Positions 21,720 to 34,954 of a stretch of 64,000 nt of DNA are shown piece after piece; the first letter of the stretch is position 1, and each line of letters starts with the position of its first letter. Position numbers and translations under genes: made by a program. Location of the stretch: NCBI RefSeq assembly GCF_036850765.1, contig NC_089495.1, positions 119,931,033 to 119,995,032 on the forward strand, in the 5' to 3' direction. The stretch comes from Saccopteryx bilineata (Eukaryota; Chordata; Mammalia; Chiroptera; Emballonuridae). The notes beneath the pieces were generated by a model. The model had not been told where the DNA came from, did not search any database, and saw nothing but the letters and a program-made list of their open reading frames with translations.

Positions 21720-22027
21720 TTTATAGCGAGACAGAGAGAGGGACAGACAGGGAGAGATAGGAAAAGAGAGAGATGAGAAGCATCAACTAATGGTTGAAGC
21801 ACTTTAGTTGTTCATTGATTGCTTTCTAATATGTGCCTTGACAGGGGGTAGAGGGCGTCCAGCTGAGCCAGTGACCCGTTGCTCAAATCAGCAACCTTGG
21901 GCTCAAACCAGCGACCATGGGGCCATGTCTATGATCCCACGCTCAAGCCAGCAACCTCAGGACTCGAACCTGGGTCCTCTGCATCCCAGACCGATGCTCT
22001 ATCCACTGCACCACCACCTGGTCAGGC
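21720..22027 (-). repeat. tRNA-derived SINE, long type
   Basis: It runs from a GAGACAGAGAGAGGGACAGA tract to ACCACCTGGTCAGGC, the complement of the tRNA-like head. The internal CTCAAGCCAGCAACC-type blocks mark the family. It faces the short-type SINE ending at 21648. Confidence 0.88.
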
Positions 22028-23074
22028 ACATCTATTTTCTTTTCAAAAAAAGAATGAAGTAAAGATAATTGGGTAGTATGGACTTTGGATAAGACAAATA
22101 GCTGCCAACTGGTGTCACAGTGCCCCATAATCCCCATCTCCAAGGGGGCACTGAGGATGTGCACAGACCGGGACGCTCATGTATTTCACAGAGGCCCAGT
22201 AGTGTTTCCCCGTATTACAGACAGAAATCCAAAGCCAAAAAATATGCTTTCCCCAGTGTCAGGCATTTCGGATGTGACTGAGAGGGGACCAGCACACATA
22301 GCTTACAGAACAGGTTGTGTGTGTGTGTTTCCCCCACAACAGCACAAAAATGGAAAACTCCTGGAACCCTTTTCCATGTAGTACTCACACTATGAAGCAA
22401 GGGAAGCAGCGTGAGCAGCTCTGAGTCACACTCACAAAGCGAGACAAAAATCCCTACAGGAAAGGGCACATTCCTCTTAGTCTCAAATAGAGTAGCTCCA
22501 CCTATTGATTCTGCTGTCCCTTTCTTTGCTGCCTGCAAGTGTGCTGCAGGTGTCGATTGTTGAGCAGTTCTGTGGTCAAGATTATTTATTTTTCGAGTGT
22601 TAGCCACGTGATCTGATTCCTGAGACCTTACACAGATTGTGTTTGAGATCATGTTGTTCATAATCTTTTCTTATTCATCTGTTGGGATTCCCACATAAAT
22701 CACCCTGATATTGAAGTCCCTATTGATTCCGAGATCTTACATATGAAATTCACACTAGTCAGAGGAAATAAAAATGTGCAATATATATAACTCCTGATTG
22801 GTGATTTTTTTTAGCAACAACAATTTTAAATGTATCAAGAGTTTAAGCATAAAAGGACATTTCATTTTCTATAACTCTTTCTACAATGATATATTGTTGT
22901 TGTTTTTAATGAAAAAAAATTCTCTTTACTGCTGAGGAATACACAGAATGTTGCCTTCCTCTCTTGTCATTCAAGAAAACTCCCATTACACATCTTTAAA
23001 TAAAATATTCTAAAACTTGTTCACTGAAAAGTGAACTTAATTATTTTCATAGAAAGTACTACTTAATGAAAAAG
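22028..23074. other. Non-coding intronic-type sequence
   Basis: No gene or recognisable young repeat. A minus-strand frame at 22215-22661 (148 aa) has no recognisable similarity or coding character. Confidence 0.5.
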
Positions 23075-23275
23075 TACAGACTTTGCAGTTATAAAGACTT
23101 ATGTTTGAATCCTGTGTCCCTAACCCAGTTATTTAACCTAAGTCTCATTTTCATTTTTTTTTTTGTAAGCACCAGATATAAATCATTGCCTTATAAGGTT
23201 ATTGTGAGCACTATATAACTAATATTCTAGGGACTCTGAGAGGGCTTGCAGAGGCAGACACCCAGGAAATATCAC
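23075..23275 (-). repeat. MIR SINE relic
   Basis: The reverse-complement order CAGTTATAAAGACTTATGTT, GTCCCTAACCCAGTTATTTA and CTTATAAGGTTATTGTGAGC matches MIR. A poly(T) run interrupts it. Confidence 0.6.
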
Positions 23276-24174
23276 GGTTGTATTATAATTGTACTATTGC
23301 ATTAACTATAATATTAACTTGTGTGTTCTTACAAGGTGAGTTTTACAGCCAAAATAATTATCTTTGATTTAAAAATCTGGAAGCAGTTACCAGTCTTAAC
23401 TTATATCTCCAGACATTGTTTTTTATGACTTCCCATATGGCAGACTCCATGCTTCTCACTGGAGTTTAGGGATAAATAGTACGTTCTTCTGCCCTTGGGG
23501 AAGTCTCTGTCTAATGAGGGAGATGAATGAGTGGATGAATCATTTGAATGCAGCATGAAAAGTGCAATGTGTGAGAAGGCAGGATCTGCTGAACAGCTGT
23601 CACCTGGGAGTAGGTTGCATGGAAGAGTGGAAAGGCAAACTTTGCAGCACCTTGGGACTCTTAGATAATAACTTTTTTGAAAGTGCAATAATTACTCGGT
23701 TCCCTCAAGGAGCATACTCATCCACAGAACCGTGAAATACTGCAAGAAATAAGTAAAGATGCCAGAGTCTGTTAAGAGTGAAAAAGGTTTTAAAGATTTT
23801 TTTAACAGGAGTAGAGAAACTTTCTGCTCTATAATTAATATTTTTCTTAACTGTAACATTTTGAGGTTATGTTTAAAGGAGGTAGGTTATGCAGATTGAT
23901 CCCTGTTTAATGTTGATATCTTTATTATAAAAGTATTATATGAGTACTAAACAGAAGTGCATGACTCAATGGCAACAGACTGGCCATGGCCCTCACCAAA
24001 TCCACACCTCTCCTTTTAGCTCACATCATATGGGATGCGTCCTTCCATACACACAGTTACATGCACAATTTTCTTTTGACTTTGATTAGAGGTAATTATT
24101 GCTATAGTAAAGTAGCAACTAGCACAGACAGTATGACTTCCTTTCAATTTATTGACTATTGATCTCCAATTTCT

Positions 24175-24320
24175 AGACTCCAGTTTCCTCACCTGTAAAA
24201 CAGAGATGATAATAGTACATACTTCAAAGGGCTGTTAAGGGGATTAATGTATGCTATCTATTAAGTGCTTAGAACAGTTCAGGCACATTGAAAATACGCA
24301 AAGAATGTTTATTTTTATTA
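24175..24320 (-). repeat. MIR SINE relic
   Basis: CAGTTTCCTCACCTGTAAAA, GGGCTGTTAAGGGGATTAAT and ATTAAGTGCTTAGAACAGTT are the hallmark blocks of reversed MIR. Confidence 0.75.
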
Positions 24321-24399
24321 CATGATCATATTATACATATTATCATGCTTATTTCATATAAGATATGTATCAAAAGTATTTTATATCAGTACATGTAAA

Positions 24400-24450
24400 C
24401 CTTGCTCATTCTTTTTAATGGCTGAATAATATTCCACAGTGTGGCTGTAT
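24400..24450 (-). repeat. Short ancient L1 ORF2 fragment
   Basis: TTTAATGGCTGAATAATATT followed by CCACAGTGTG is the complement of the conserved L1 ORF2 C-terminal stretch that encodes the YYSAI-like motif. The fragment is short and old, and its limits are uncertain. Confidence 0.5.
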
Positions 24451-24634
24451 CATATTTAATAATTTCCTATCAGTGAGCATTTAGGGGTTTTTTTCAGATC
24501 TTTTGCTGTAAAACACATGTAGGTAAATATCCTTTTTACATATATAAGATATCATTTATTTGCCTAGTATTTATCATTGTACCCAATTTTAGATGTAACA
24601 AAATATATATGATTAGAAAGTATCTGCATGATAT

Positions 24635-24860
24635 AATAACAATAATGATTAGCATTTATTGAAAGCCATTAACATGCCAACCACTGCTCCAAGCATTTTG
24701 CATACATGTTATCCTTCAGTATTTATAACAAATCTGTGAGGTCTTGTCATTGTCTCCAACTTTACAGGTGAAGAAATAAAACACCCATGTATTAGGTAAC
24801 TTGCCCAAGACTGCACTGCTTTAAAGTGATTCAGCGAGGGATGTAACCCAGGAAGTCTTA
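24635..24860 (+). repeat. MIR SINE relic, nearly full core
   Basis: The forward order is preserved: ATTTATTGAAAGCCATTAAC, AGCATTTTGCATACATGTTA, TTTACAGGTGAAGAAATAAA and GGTAACTTGCCCAAGACTGC, then a GGGATGTAACCCAGGAAGTC-like end. Confidence 0.8.
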
Positions 24861-25987
24861 AGAAGAAAATCTACTTAATTGTGGAAGGATAGACACAGTG
24901 GAATTCACTTATGCCATAACTTGTAATACCTGCTTGTCAAAAAGAAGAGGTGCCTATGACATTTCTTAGATGGCATCTGACGCTATGAGTCTTATCCAGA
25001 AAGGCGGCCCAGTCTGCCTGATTATAAAATAACCCTTCCTAAGTTTCCTTCTGACTGGACTTTGGAAGTAAATATATCACACTTTTTCATTAACTTGTGG
25101 AGACCTCAACCAATTTATCATTATCCCTTATTTCTGTCTTACAGAAAAGACAAATGTTTATAATTAACAATAGAGAAAGTGCAAACACTCTAGTACATAA
25201 CATAGCAGTTTTGGAGCCTGAGATGTCATTTGCCATATATAGGATAGGAACAAAGGCATTAGTAACATGACCACTTTTTCCTTCCCTCCCTTTTTTATGT
25301 AATATGATATCTTATAGGATTGAAACAAGAACAAAGAGTTAAAAAAATTCTCCTGGAAGGCAGAGTCTTCAACAATAATTATTGAATAAGAATATTCACA
25401 AAAACCTCCTTCAAATGCTACAGGATGGTGAAAACTGATAATTGCTTAATTTTTTTTAATTAAAAAAGTAAAACTTGCAGTGACCCTAAAAAAGACAAAA
25501 CCAGAGTTCTGAAATAAAATTGGTTGACAATATTATCTCTAATAACCTTACTTCTTAGAGAAAAGCTCATCATGAATTCTCAGCTGAACTCTTACAGAGA
25601 CAGCCCTTAAATTATTATCATTCTAAATGTGTACTGATTTTCCCTTATCCTCTCAGAAAATTATAGTTATCAAAAGAGAAAAAATGTCAAAACATACCTT
25701 TACTCTGATATATACCCTTAAACTTCTCCCTTAAATAAACATTTGAAGTTTGTTTTGCAACAAGAATTTTGGAAATGTGTTTTAAAACCTAAATATGAGC
25801 TCATTCTTAAGAATGTGTGTTTATGTATTTAAAGTATTTCTTGAAAGAGAAGTAAGGAAATGCCCAGTCAAAATTATTTAAAATTAATTTTTAAACATAA
25901 GAGGAAGTTTTACTTTTTTTTTCTTATTTACCAAAATAATAGATTCTATTGGGGGTGGGTTAAATGTATAGCAAACTAAATGTATGT
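24861..25987. other. Non-coding AT-rich intronic-type sequence
   Basis: No open frame with family resemblance and no clear young repeat in this stretch. Confidence 0.5.
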
Positions 25988-25999
25988 AAGAAATATATA

Positions 26000-26386
26000 G
26001 GCCCTGGCCGGCTGGCTCAGCGGCAGAGCGTCGGCCTAGCGTGCGGAGGACCCGGGCTCGATTCCCGGCCAGGGCACACAGGAGAAGCGCCCATTTGCTT
26101 CTCCACCCCTCCACCGCGCTTTCCTCTCTGTCTCTCTCTTCCCCTCCTGCAGCCAAGGCTCCATTGGAGCAAAGATGGCCCGGGCGCTGGGGATGGCTCT
26201 ATGGCCTCTGCCTCAGGCGCTAGAGTGGCTCTGGTCGCAATATGGCGACGCCCAGGATGGGCAGAGCATCGCCCCCTGGTGGGCGTGCTGGGTGGATCCC
26301 GGTTGGGCGCATGCGGGAGTCTGTCTGACTGTCTCTCCCCGTTTCCAGCTTCAGAAAAATGAAAAGAAAAAAAAAAAAGAAAAAAA
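26000..26386 (+). repeat. tRNA-derived SINE, Rhin-1-like (young)
   Basis: The head GGCCCTGGCCGGCTGGCTCA has A and B boxes, a near-consensus body and an A-rich tail. AAGAAATATATAG occurs at the left junction (25988-26000) and after the tail (26387-26399). The boundary G may belong to either. Confidence 0.92.
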
Positions 26387-26664
26387 AAGAAATATATAGT
26401 GAAGGAGGTAAAATTTTTTCATAAATTTATCCATAGGTAAATAACCAGTTACCAGCTTAACATATATTTTTTCTTATTTTTCTATGTTGTAAAAATATAC
26501 ACATAGATTTTAATAAAATGGATCATTTGATGTATACCATTTTATAACTACCATGTAAAAGTTTTTTTCTTTACAAAATTGTACAAAAAATAACAATACA
26601 ACATAATATCTGCTCTATCTAAAATGAACCAATGTTACTATTTTATAGTCGCTTCAGATTTATT

Positions 26665-27035
26665 TTTTAAGTGAGAGGAGAGGAGATAGAGAGACAGACT
26701 CCCACATGTGCCCCAACTGGGACCCACCTCGAGAGCCATCTGGGGCAGATGTTCTGCCCATATTGGGCCGTGCTCACAACTGAGCTATTTTTAGCACCTG
26801 AGGCAGAGGCTTCGCAGAACCACCCTCAGCACCAGGGACTGATGTACTCAAAGCAATCAAGCCATGGCTGCAGGAGGGGAAGAGAGAGACAGAGAGAAAG
26901 GGAGAGAGAGAAGTGAGAGGGGGAGGGGTGGAGAAGCAAATAGGCACTTCTCCTGTGTGTCCTGACTGGGAATCAAACCTGGGACATCGACACGCTGGGT
27001 GGACATTCTATCACTGAGCCAAACGGCCAGAGTCC
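26665..27035 (-). repeat. tRNA-derived SINE, Rhin-1-like (diverged, reverse)
   Basis: The reverse complement shows the family's 3' part (AGACTCCCACATGTGCCCCA) followed by the (GA)n body and the head, ending AACGGCCAGAGTCC. It is heavily substituted, so an older copy. Confidence 0.8.
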
Positions 27036-27194
27036 AAGGTCATCTTACTGCAAAGACTTTCACTAACTCCTCCTCCTCAGGCTGCCTCCCTCCCACCACC
27101 TGATGCTAACTAAGCATGGTCTTTTTTAACTTACCCACCACGAAGACATGTATTCACTCTGACAAGTAATTTTACTTTGCTTGGTGTACATTCA

Positions 27195-27310
27195 CTTTAC
27201 ACATGTCAACCGAGCACCTGCTGCTGGGCATTGATTATGCTAAGTGTTGAAGAAACACCATGAATAAAGAGGGCTGAATTCCTCCTCTTAAGAAATGCAG
27301 GAATGGGATA
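27195..27310 (+). repeat. L2 LINE 3'-end relic
   Basis: CCGAGCACCTGCTGCTGGGC, then AACACCATGAATAAAGAGGG and ATTCCTCCTCTTAAGAAATG, follow the conserved L2 3' end. Confidence 0.5.
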
Positions 27311-29171
27311 CAAGCCTGCATGACTGGAGAGAGGGAGAGCAGTGACAGGGAAGGCAAGGTGGCTTCTAAACAGAAGCCTGTAAGAGGCAGGAGGTACCCA
27401 GAAGAGGAGGAGGGAAGGAGTATTCAGAACTATGGTGGTAGTATGGCAATGACTGGAAGTGACACTCTTAAGACATTCAAGACACTGGATTACTGTTGAG
27501 TAGAGAGAGGGCGAAAATGAGATGTAAAAGGCCAGTGGAGACCAGATGTTTCAGTGTCTTGCAAACCATGCCACAAAGTTTGTGAACAATCTCAAGAACA
27601 CTGAAAAACATTCAAAGGTTTTCAGCAAAGGGACCACTGTATTGAGATTTGCTTTGGGAATGGCCTCTTGGATAAGTCCCATTAAATGGCTGTTGGGAGA
27701 CTTCAAATGACAGATGACACCAGCTGCCTCTTGGTAAGTGGCAGTGAGACAGAGAAAACAAGAGGTTGAACTTGGAGGTTACTCTGCAGACTCTGGGGAA
27801 GTTTACCTTGAGGTATCCATGGCACGGGGTTGAGTAGGCAGTTATCAAAAGGCATGGTTCAGAAGAGAGGTCTGAGTTGGAAATAATTTGAGGAGGTTCC
27901 TTTGTATTGTTTTCAGCACTGAACCAAGTCAGCGTAAAAGTTTATTTCATTCAGTTCTAAGCACACATGGTCCTTAGAGCTATAAAGCTTACTTGCCTGG
28001 CAGTCCATATACAAGTGCGTAGATAAGATTTGGCTCCAGATAACTGTTATGACTGGCACCTCTTCCTTTCATCTCATAAGATGCACGTAATTTTAAACAT
28101 CAATCTAGACATCTCAGACTCCACAAAAAATTTTAGAAGCTCACTTTTCCCCTGTGGGGGAGAAAGGTAAATTGTTTCTCCTTTGTTGCAGGTGTGTGCG
28201 TTCTATGGCTTGCCAAGCCTCCTCATCAACTGCATTTGTAAAAAACGTGATCCTGTCTGTGCTGTGTGTAGTGAAAGTATCCTCAAACTTGAAGATCATA
28301 TTAATGTTTAATGAGCTAAATACTCTTCTCTAGTCAACAGCTTGATCTCTGTGCTTTACTTCAAAGTGTATGACACAAAGGATTCAGAGAGTGGATAGAA
28401 TTTGGTTCCCCTTATGAATTGCATGCCATTGGACTGGCCAGCTCAAAACCTCCCTTGCATGGTTCATACACTATTTAGACATTACTTCTCTTTCTTCGCA
28501 GAGGGAATGAACAGGCATTCTGGAGTGTCGTTTGGATGCTGGAGTGTTAAGGAATGACTGTTTTATGGTATTAAGCAGGTGTATGCCGTGGGATACATGT
28601 TTGTTTTTTAATTATTATTTTCTCATTCCAGGTAATAATATTCAGCCACTGACTGGTTTCTTCATTAGACTGAATTTACAAAACACAGTGTGTATTTAAG
28701 ATCTTATTATAGAATTAAATAGGCTTTTTCTAACTTACTTTAAGTTGTAATGTGGGTATTTCCAAAACTAGTAGACAAAGCTCTATGGTTTACTTAACTA
28801 TAAACCAAGCTCCTAGACAAAAACAAACAAAAATGTTATCAAACACAGATGAGCTAAAATCTCAGCCGTAAATGATGATAATTTGTCAGGACTGGCAGTT
28901 CATGTGGGTTTTGTATGGGTATCCTTCAGTGGTTAACAGTCTTCATCATTCACCCTTTTCTCCCTTTGACTTGTTTAATACCAATGAAAAGTGTCCAGGA
29001 AAACCCCACCGTTTACCTTGAAAGAAACTGTAACTCAATTCACTGCTTGAAGAATTTTGAACTCATTCATATTACATAAGAATCTGACCAAATGGTGACA
29101 GTTATAAGCAATATTTAAATTGTAGATATTTTTGAAAATGTGTTGAGAAATGCAAATAACAATAATGATTA
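27311..29171. other. Non-coding intronic-type sequence
   Basis: No gene is supported. Single-copy-looking sequence with short chance frames only. Confidence 0.5.
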
Positions 29172-29183
29172 TGCTTTTTAGTT

Positions 29184-29552
29184 TTGTTCTTTTATATTTT
29201 CTTCTTTTCCAAGTGAGAGGAGGGGAGATAGATTCCCGCATGTGCCCTGACCAAGATCCACTCGCACCCCCCGTCTAGAGCTGATGATACTCTGCCCATC
29301 TGGGGCCATGCTCAGAACTGAGCTACTTCTAGCACCTGAGGCAGAGGCCCCATGGAGCCATCCTCAGCTCCCGAGGCTGATGTGCTCAAGCCAATCAAGC
29401 CATGGCTGCAGGAGAGGAAGAGAGAGAGAGAGAAAAAACAGAGGGGTGGAGAAAGAGATGGTCGCTTCTTCTGTGTGCCTTGACCTGGAATCAAAACCAG
29501 GACATCCACAAACCAGGTTGACACTCTACCACTGAGCCAACTAGCCAGGGCC
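29184..29552 (-). repeat. tRNA-derived SINE, Rhin-1-like (reverse)
   Basis: It ends in + orientation with AACTAGCCAGGGCC, the complement of the head. TGCTTTTTAGTT flanks it at 29172-29183 and 29553-29564. It is moderately diverged. Confidence 0.88.
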
Positions 29553-29912
29553 TGCTTTTTAGTTCTTCCTCTACACTGAGAAGATAGAAAGGTGCTAAGG
29601 TCTAGCCATTCCATTTTATTGCTGGTGTAAGAAACTAGGCAATTGGCAACACTGTTTTTCTTATAAAATGATTGGATTGTGTTTTAATCTCATCATAGTT
29701 AGTCACTTTATACTTTAATGGCAATGATTACAATTGATTTAATAGACCAATTTTTCTAGTCATCATGAGTAGAGCACAAAAGGAAAGAGAAATCACATAA
29801 ATAACTTAAATCTACTAATAATTAAAAATTCATCTTAAAGAAATATCTTTCTGATGCCTTCTATTATCTGCTATAGGGAAACTGAGGGATTTATGACTAA
29901 AACCCTTTTCTA

Positions 29913-30120
29913 GCCTGACCTGTGGTGGCGCAGTGGATAAAGTGTCAACCTAGAATGCTGAGGTCTCCGGTTCTAATCTACAGGCTTGCCTAGTCAAGGC
30001 ACATACAAGAAGCAACAATGAGTTAATGCTTTCCACTCTTCTCCCACTCCTCCCTCCCTCTCTTTTTCTCTTTCTCTCTCTCTCAAATCAATAAATAAAA
30101 ATTTTAAAACAGGAAAAAAA
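29913..30120 (+). repeat. tRNA-derived SINE, short type
   Basis: The head is GCCTGACCTGTGGTGGCGCA and the body ends in (CT)n and AATAAATAAAAATTTT. A CCTTTTC block appears on both sides. Confidence 0.88.
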
Positions 30121-31701
30121 AGCCTTTTCCATTTCTACTCTTTCTGCTGAAGATAACAAAATACTAATTAACAGGCAATATGATAATATTGCTGTGTCAT
30201 TCACATAACTCCTGTTACTTATTGCAGATACATGTGCCCTTTCCCTCACCTCTCTCCTTCTCTCCCTACATATGTATATAAAGCACGTGTCAGTCAGATA
30301 ATGAATGCTTTATGTACGGTAACTATTTATTACCCTGTTTTCTGAATGACAACCTGGATACAAATTTTCAGTCCTACATAGGAATCTTTTTTTTCTTACA
30401 GAACAACACATTAAGCTATAACATAAAAACACTTGATCTATAGTTGGCAGACTAAGTCTAAACGCACAAATGGAGAGCCCAATGTTGCCTCTGCTGCATA
30501 GCCCAACATGGTGTTGAAGGGTTATGCTCACTTCCACGATGTCACTGTGTTCCACTTCTAAGATGAATCTGTGAGGAGCAGAGAGCCAAGGAGAGGGGAG
30601 GTAACATTACACAAAAGGCAGCCCCTTCACCACATTGTTCAGCTCTCTCCCGTCTCTCAGAAACCTAATTTGTATGACAATGCAGTTTGAGAGGAATGTT
30701 TGGAGATAAGAGCATCATGTGTCAGGTGCAGATGATCAGGCCTCTGTAATAATGATAAGAGCCCCTTTAAAAGACATACCAATGTGCCTGGTGTTGGCCA
30801 CCTGCTCACAGCAAGAATTTTCAGAGCCCTGTCTTCACCTTTCCCCCCTACCTGGGAGTGAGAAATGTCAGGAATTTATAGGCTTGTGTTCAAGGTCTGC
30901 CCTGACAGAGGTTCATAAGCTAACACCTTAATCTGCACACCTACATACGCACATCCTACGACATAGGCGTGAGTATGCTGTAGGCAAATTGTCACCCTGT
31001 GAGCCAAATGTGCAAACAAAATTTCCAAGTTTGATTTTGTTTTACTCAAGAATGTAAGGGAGTTACATGCTTTTTATCATGCCCTTCATATGAAAAAAAG
31101 AAAACCCACAAAGAAAACACAATTTTCCAGTTTTAATAAAGATAATTTATTTGAGGGAAGTAAAAAATTCTTACTCAACTTAAACAATGCACAAAATGAA
31201 TTTTCTTTGATTGTAAGCCATGACTGTAGGGTTTTGTTTGATTGTGTGTGTTTGGTAATTCAGTTAGATTATCTAAAACAAGATGGTCATCTCTTTAATG
31301 GACTTGTGTTTTAAGGAACATTGGTGTGAGCTGCATGACAATTATGTCCTGGGCTCTCTAAAATCTCTCAACCTGATAATGGTATAGTATTTAGTCTAGT
31401 TACAACAACAGGTGCTAGCTCTGTAGTGGTTATTATACACCCAATACACTGGATGAAAGCTAAATCTAACAGAATAGATGTCATGATGCAAATAGTCTCC
31501 AGAGTAAAGACTTGGTAGAAGGTAAAATAAGCAGTAGGGCCAAACTCATAAAATTTTAGCCTTATGTGTTTTGTTTCATTTCGGTGCTATTTTTTTATTT
31601 TTACCAGCTAAGCTTCTGAGAAGTACATTATGAAGCCATTTCTATAGAGTTTGATACGGAAAAATAAAATGAATAAGTGGTTTTTGTTCTGTTCTTCACA
31701 G
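30121..31701 (+). other. FREM2: End of the FREM2 intron before the first visible exon
   Basis: No repeat or other gene stands out in this stretch. It ends in TTCTGTTCTTCACAG, a pyrimidine tract and AG acceptor for the exon at 31702. The rest of the sequence upstream is probably the same intron, but no upstream exon is visible to confirm this. Confidence 0.6.
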
Positions 31702-31851
31702 AACCCATCTTCTACTTTGGTGATGTCGAGTACTCTGTGGATGAGAGTGCTGGCGGTGTGGAGGTGCAGGTGTGGAGAACGGGCACTGACCTTTCCAGGT
31801 CTTCCAGCGTCACCCTGAGGTCTCAGAAAACGGACCCTCCGTCTGCCACCC
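31702..31851 (+). CDS. FREM2: FREM2 exon: N-terminal half of a Calx-beta domain
   Basis: The exon is 150 nt, with AG at 31700-31701 and donor GTGAGC at 31852. The acceptor leaves two bases completing a codon, and the exon ends after one base of the next codon (1-1 phase). It reads [19 protein letters not shown] then [20 protein letters not shown], the first strands of a Calx-beta fold that mediates Ca2+-dependent extracellular contacts. Splicing to 34094 gives [12 protein letters not shown] without a frame break. Confidence 0.88.
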
Positions 31852-32079
31852 GTGAGCGGTCTTCTATAATAATTCTTTCAGTTCTTGAATTTTCAATTTA
31901 CCATGACACAAAATACTTTAAAGCTAAAATACTTCACTCCTATTAAAGTAGTCTGATAGAATGGAATTTTCTTCAGAAATTATTACTTTATGGGAGGTAA
32001 ATCAAAGCTCTGTTTACTACTGTGAGAAAATGCACTTAAAGGGCATGATCATAGGCATAGACACATGCACAGACTGACA

Positions 32080-32384
32080 GCAGTCAGAGGAGAGGGGTTA
32101 AGGGAACACATGAAGGAAGGTGAAGGGATTAAACAAAACATATATATACATAACACATAGGTACAGGTGACAGTGTGGTGATAGCCAGAGGGAAAGGGGT
32201 TCAGGTGTAGGTGGAAGCGGGCAAAAGAGGGGGGGAATGAAGATGAAAAGAGATCTTACTTAGAGCGATGGGCACACAATACAGTGTGCAGATGATGTTT
32301 TATTGAGTTGTACACTTGAAACCTGTTTGGTTTTGTGAAACAATGTCACCCCAACAAATTCAATTTAAATTTTTTTTTAAAAAT
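32080..32384 (+). mobile_element. L1 3'-UTR fragment
   Basis: GAGTTGTACACTTGAAACCT and CAATGTCACCCCAACAAATT are the typical end of mammalian L1 3' UTRs, followed by an A-rich tail. The piece is 5'-truncated and carries no ORF. Confidence 0.75.
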
Positions 32385-33093
32385 ACACATTAGTCAGAGA
32401 CTTAATTCTAATGCCTATATTTGCATGAATTTGTTCTCTACCCTGGCAAATCTAACATTATTGACTATTATGACATCACATGCAACAAGAATCATCATGC
32501 CGGCCACCTCACAAAAACCTAATGGCATTTAAGTATCATACGGAAATGCATCTCTGATGTGGCTTCTACCTCAGTTTAAACAAATGTCCCCATATATATC
32601 GAAGATTCAGAAGGCTCTTTCCCACTTTATTATTCAAGCTGCCCTAGCTGCACATGGCTACCTTTTACTCTGGAGTCCCCAAGATGTTGATAATAACAGT
32701 TTAGGGCAAGCATAACATTAGAAATTTCCTTTTTTTCCCTTCTAAATTACCAATGGTACAAACTCTCTTTTACTCACAAGCACACACATGCATGCATATA
32801 TATACACCATACATACATTACACATTTATCACACAAGCAAGCAGAAGCCGTACATTACGAAAGTCACCCTTAAGTTTTAACTTTTTTAATGTAGTAGAAC
32901 CAGAATAGTGACTGTCCAATAAACATGTAGTCACTGTCTAATAAACATTTGTTTAGCCCAGTTGTCATTTTATAAGAGAAAAATCAAATCAAAGAAAGGT
33001 AGAGATGAAAATAAAGCTGAAGATGCAGAGAAAAAAATATAAGATGTACCACAGTGGATTCAGATACAGATATTTTTTTAAAAATGAATTACA

Positions 33094-33288
33094 ACCTAGC
33101 CCATGGTGGTGCAAAGGACAGAACATCGACCAGGAGTGCCAAGGTGACCAGCTCAAGTGGGTCCCACGTTTGATCCCCAGTCAAGGCACACATGAGAAGC
33201 AATTAATAGATGCACAACTACAGTGGAACAATGATTTAATGCTTCTCTCTCTCCCTCTACCCCTTCCTCTCTCTCACAAAAAATAAAA
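33094..33288 (+). repeat. tRNA-derived SINE, short type (diverged)
   Basis: Head CCTAGCCCATGGTGGTGCAA, (CT)n body and A-rich tail. Near-identical flanks AAAATGAATTACA and AAACTGAATTACA mark the target duplication. Confidence 0.8.
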
Positions 33289-34093
33289 AAACTGAATTAC
33301 AGACATACACATTCAAATATACGTAGTTGCATATGCATAGGTAAAGTAGATACAAACCGGAAGTCAGAAGTTATGAGAACAGAAAAGCAATGACATTGAA
33401 CTATCATCCTCTACTCTTAGTTTCTATAGATGTAGTGCCTAAGGTTAAATGAAAGTTTTTTTAAACGACTTTAGACACAAAAGAAGATGTCAACACTTGG
33501 TATGTACCCAATGGTCTGAAAAATAATAAAACCATAGACCATATATGTCTTAGAGAATAATGGATTGTTCTCCTTAACTAGGGTGATTGTGGGTGGAAAG
33601 TGTGAAACAACAGCTTATATCTGAATGTAACCAGCAGGCAACCACACACCTAAATAAGATGTTCCCTAGCTCACAAAAAGAATTCTAGATATTTAACTAA
33701 TGTCAATAAAATTTGAATGAAAATATTTATTTCATATATATAATTTATAATAATCATATTTGATGATATGCTGACTTTTAGACCTGATTTTTATTAGCTC
33801 CATTTCAGAATTCTAAACTAAAGATGAAGAAACTATAAGACACAAAGCAAAAATAACAAACTAAAATAACACATTAGACACAGAGGAAATGAAGTTCAGA
33901 ACCTAATCTTTGATCTACCGTCTCAACCAATGTAGATACCAATCTTTTCTATTTCATCAAATGTACTTTTCTTTAATGTTATTCTAGTCAATATTTTTTA
34001 AAGAAATGTAAATATACCTACATGGTTTGCTTATCATAATTTTGTTTAGCTATAGTTAGTCCCCGGTGAGTAATTCTTTTGTTACTATCATAG

Positions 34094-34303
34094 CTGGAAC
34101 AGACTATGTGGGAATTAGTCGTAATTTAGATTTTGCACCTGGAGTCAACATGCAGACTGTTCGTGTTATCATCCTGGACGATCTTGGACAACCAGTGCTA
34201 GAGGGAATTGAGAAACTTGAACTGGTGCTTCATATGCCTACGAATGCAGCCATCGGCGAGCCCAGCAAAGCCACTGTGTCCATAAATGACTCTGTCTCAG
34301 ACT
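34094..34303 (+). CDS. FREM2: FREM2 exon: C-terminal half of a Calx-beta domain
   Basis: A 210-nt exon with AG at 34092-34093 and donor GTGAGT at 34304, phase 1-1. It encodes [18 protein letters not shown], then [20 protein letters not shown], the DD...E..E.L..VL motif of Calx-beta domains, and ends SINDSVSD. With the preceding exon it makes one complete domain. Confidence 0.9.
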
Positions 34304-34954
34304 GTGAGTGTTTATTACTTTATAATAAGTAAAGTGATAAGCTAAGATTTATACAAATGTTAAGTAAAAAAATAAAAATAAACTAGGACTATATACCTGT
34401 ATTCATTTGCTAGAGCTGGCATCACAAAATATATCTGTCACAAATCTGTTGGCTAGGAGTTCAAGTTCAAGGCATTGACAGGGTTGGTTTCTCCAGAGGG
34501 CTGTAAAGAAAAGATTTGTTCCAGGCTTCTCTCTTTGGCTTGGATATAGCCATCTTCTCCCTGTGTGTCTTCACATCATCTTCTCTGTGTGTCTCTGTGT
34601 CAAAATTTCCCCTTTTTAGAAGGATACAAGTAATATTCAATAGGGCCCAAACCCAAATGACTTCATTTTTACTTGATCATCTCTGTAAAGACCCGATCTC
34701 CATAAAAAGTAACAGTCTCAGCTACTGGAGCTTAGAACTTCAAACAACAAATTTGCCAGGGTGGATGGGATGGGGAGATGGAACACAGTTTAACACCTAA
34801 TAATACCCTAGCCAATTATGTGTTCCTTTCTTCTACCAATTATTATGATAGAATAAGTTTTTCTCAGGAGAAAAATTTTAGTCTTCCTCTCAAGTTAAAA
34901 ATGTGGTGTTATCATCAATGTCTCAGCTGTATCTCAACAACTACCTCATCACAG

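Larger units (their letters stand above)
31852..34093 (+). other. FREM2: FREM2 intron (2.2 kb)
   Basis: Phase-1 intron with GTGAGC donor and CATAG acceptor. It contains an L1 3'-UTR fragment (32080-32384) and a short-type SINE (33094-33288), plus simple CA/TA-rich sequence near 32780-32830. Nothing else is recognised. Confidence 0.85.

Noticed and set aside
22215..22661. A 148-codon minus-strand frame
   Set aside because: No domain and no similarity I recognise, and no splice or start context. It is within the range expected by chance for this length of sequence.
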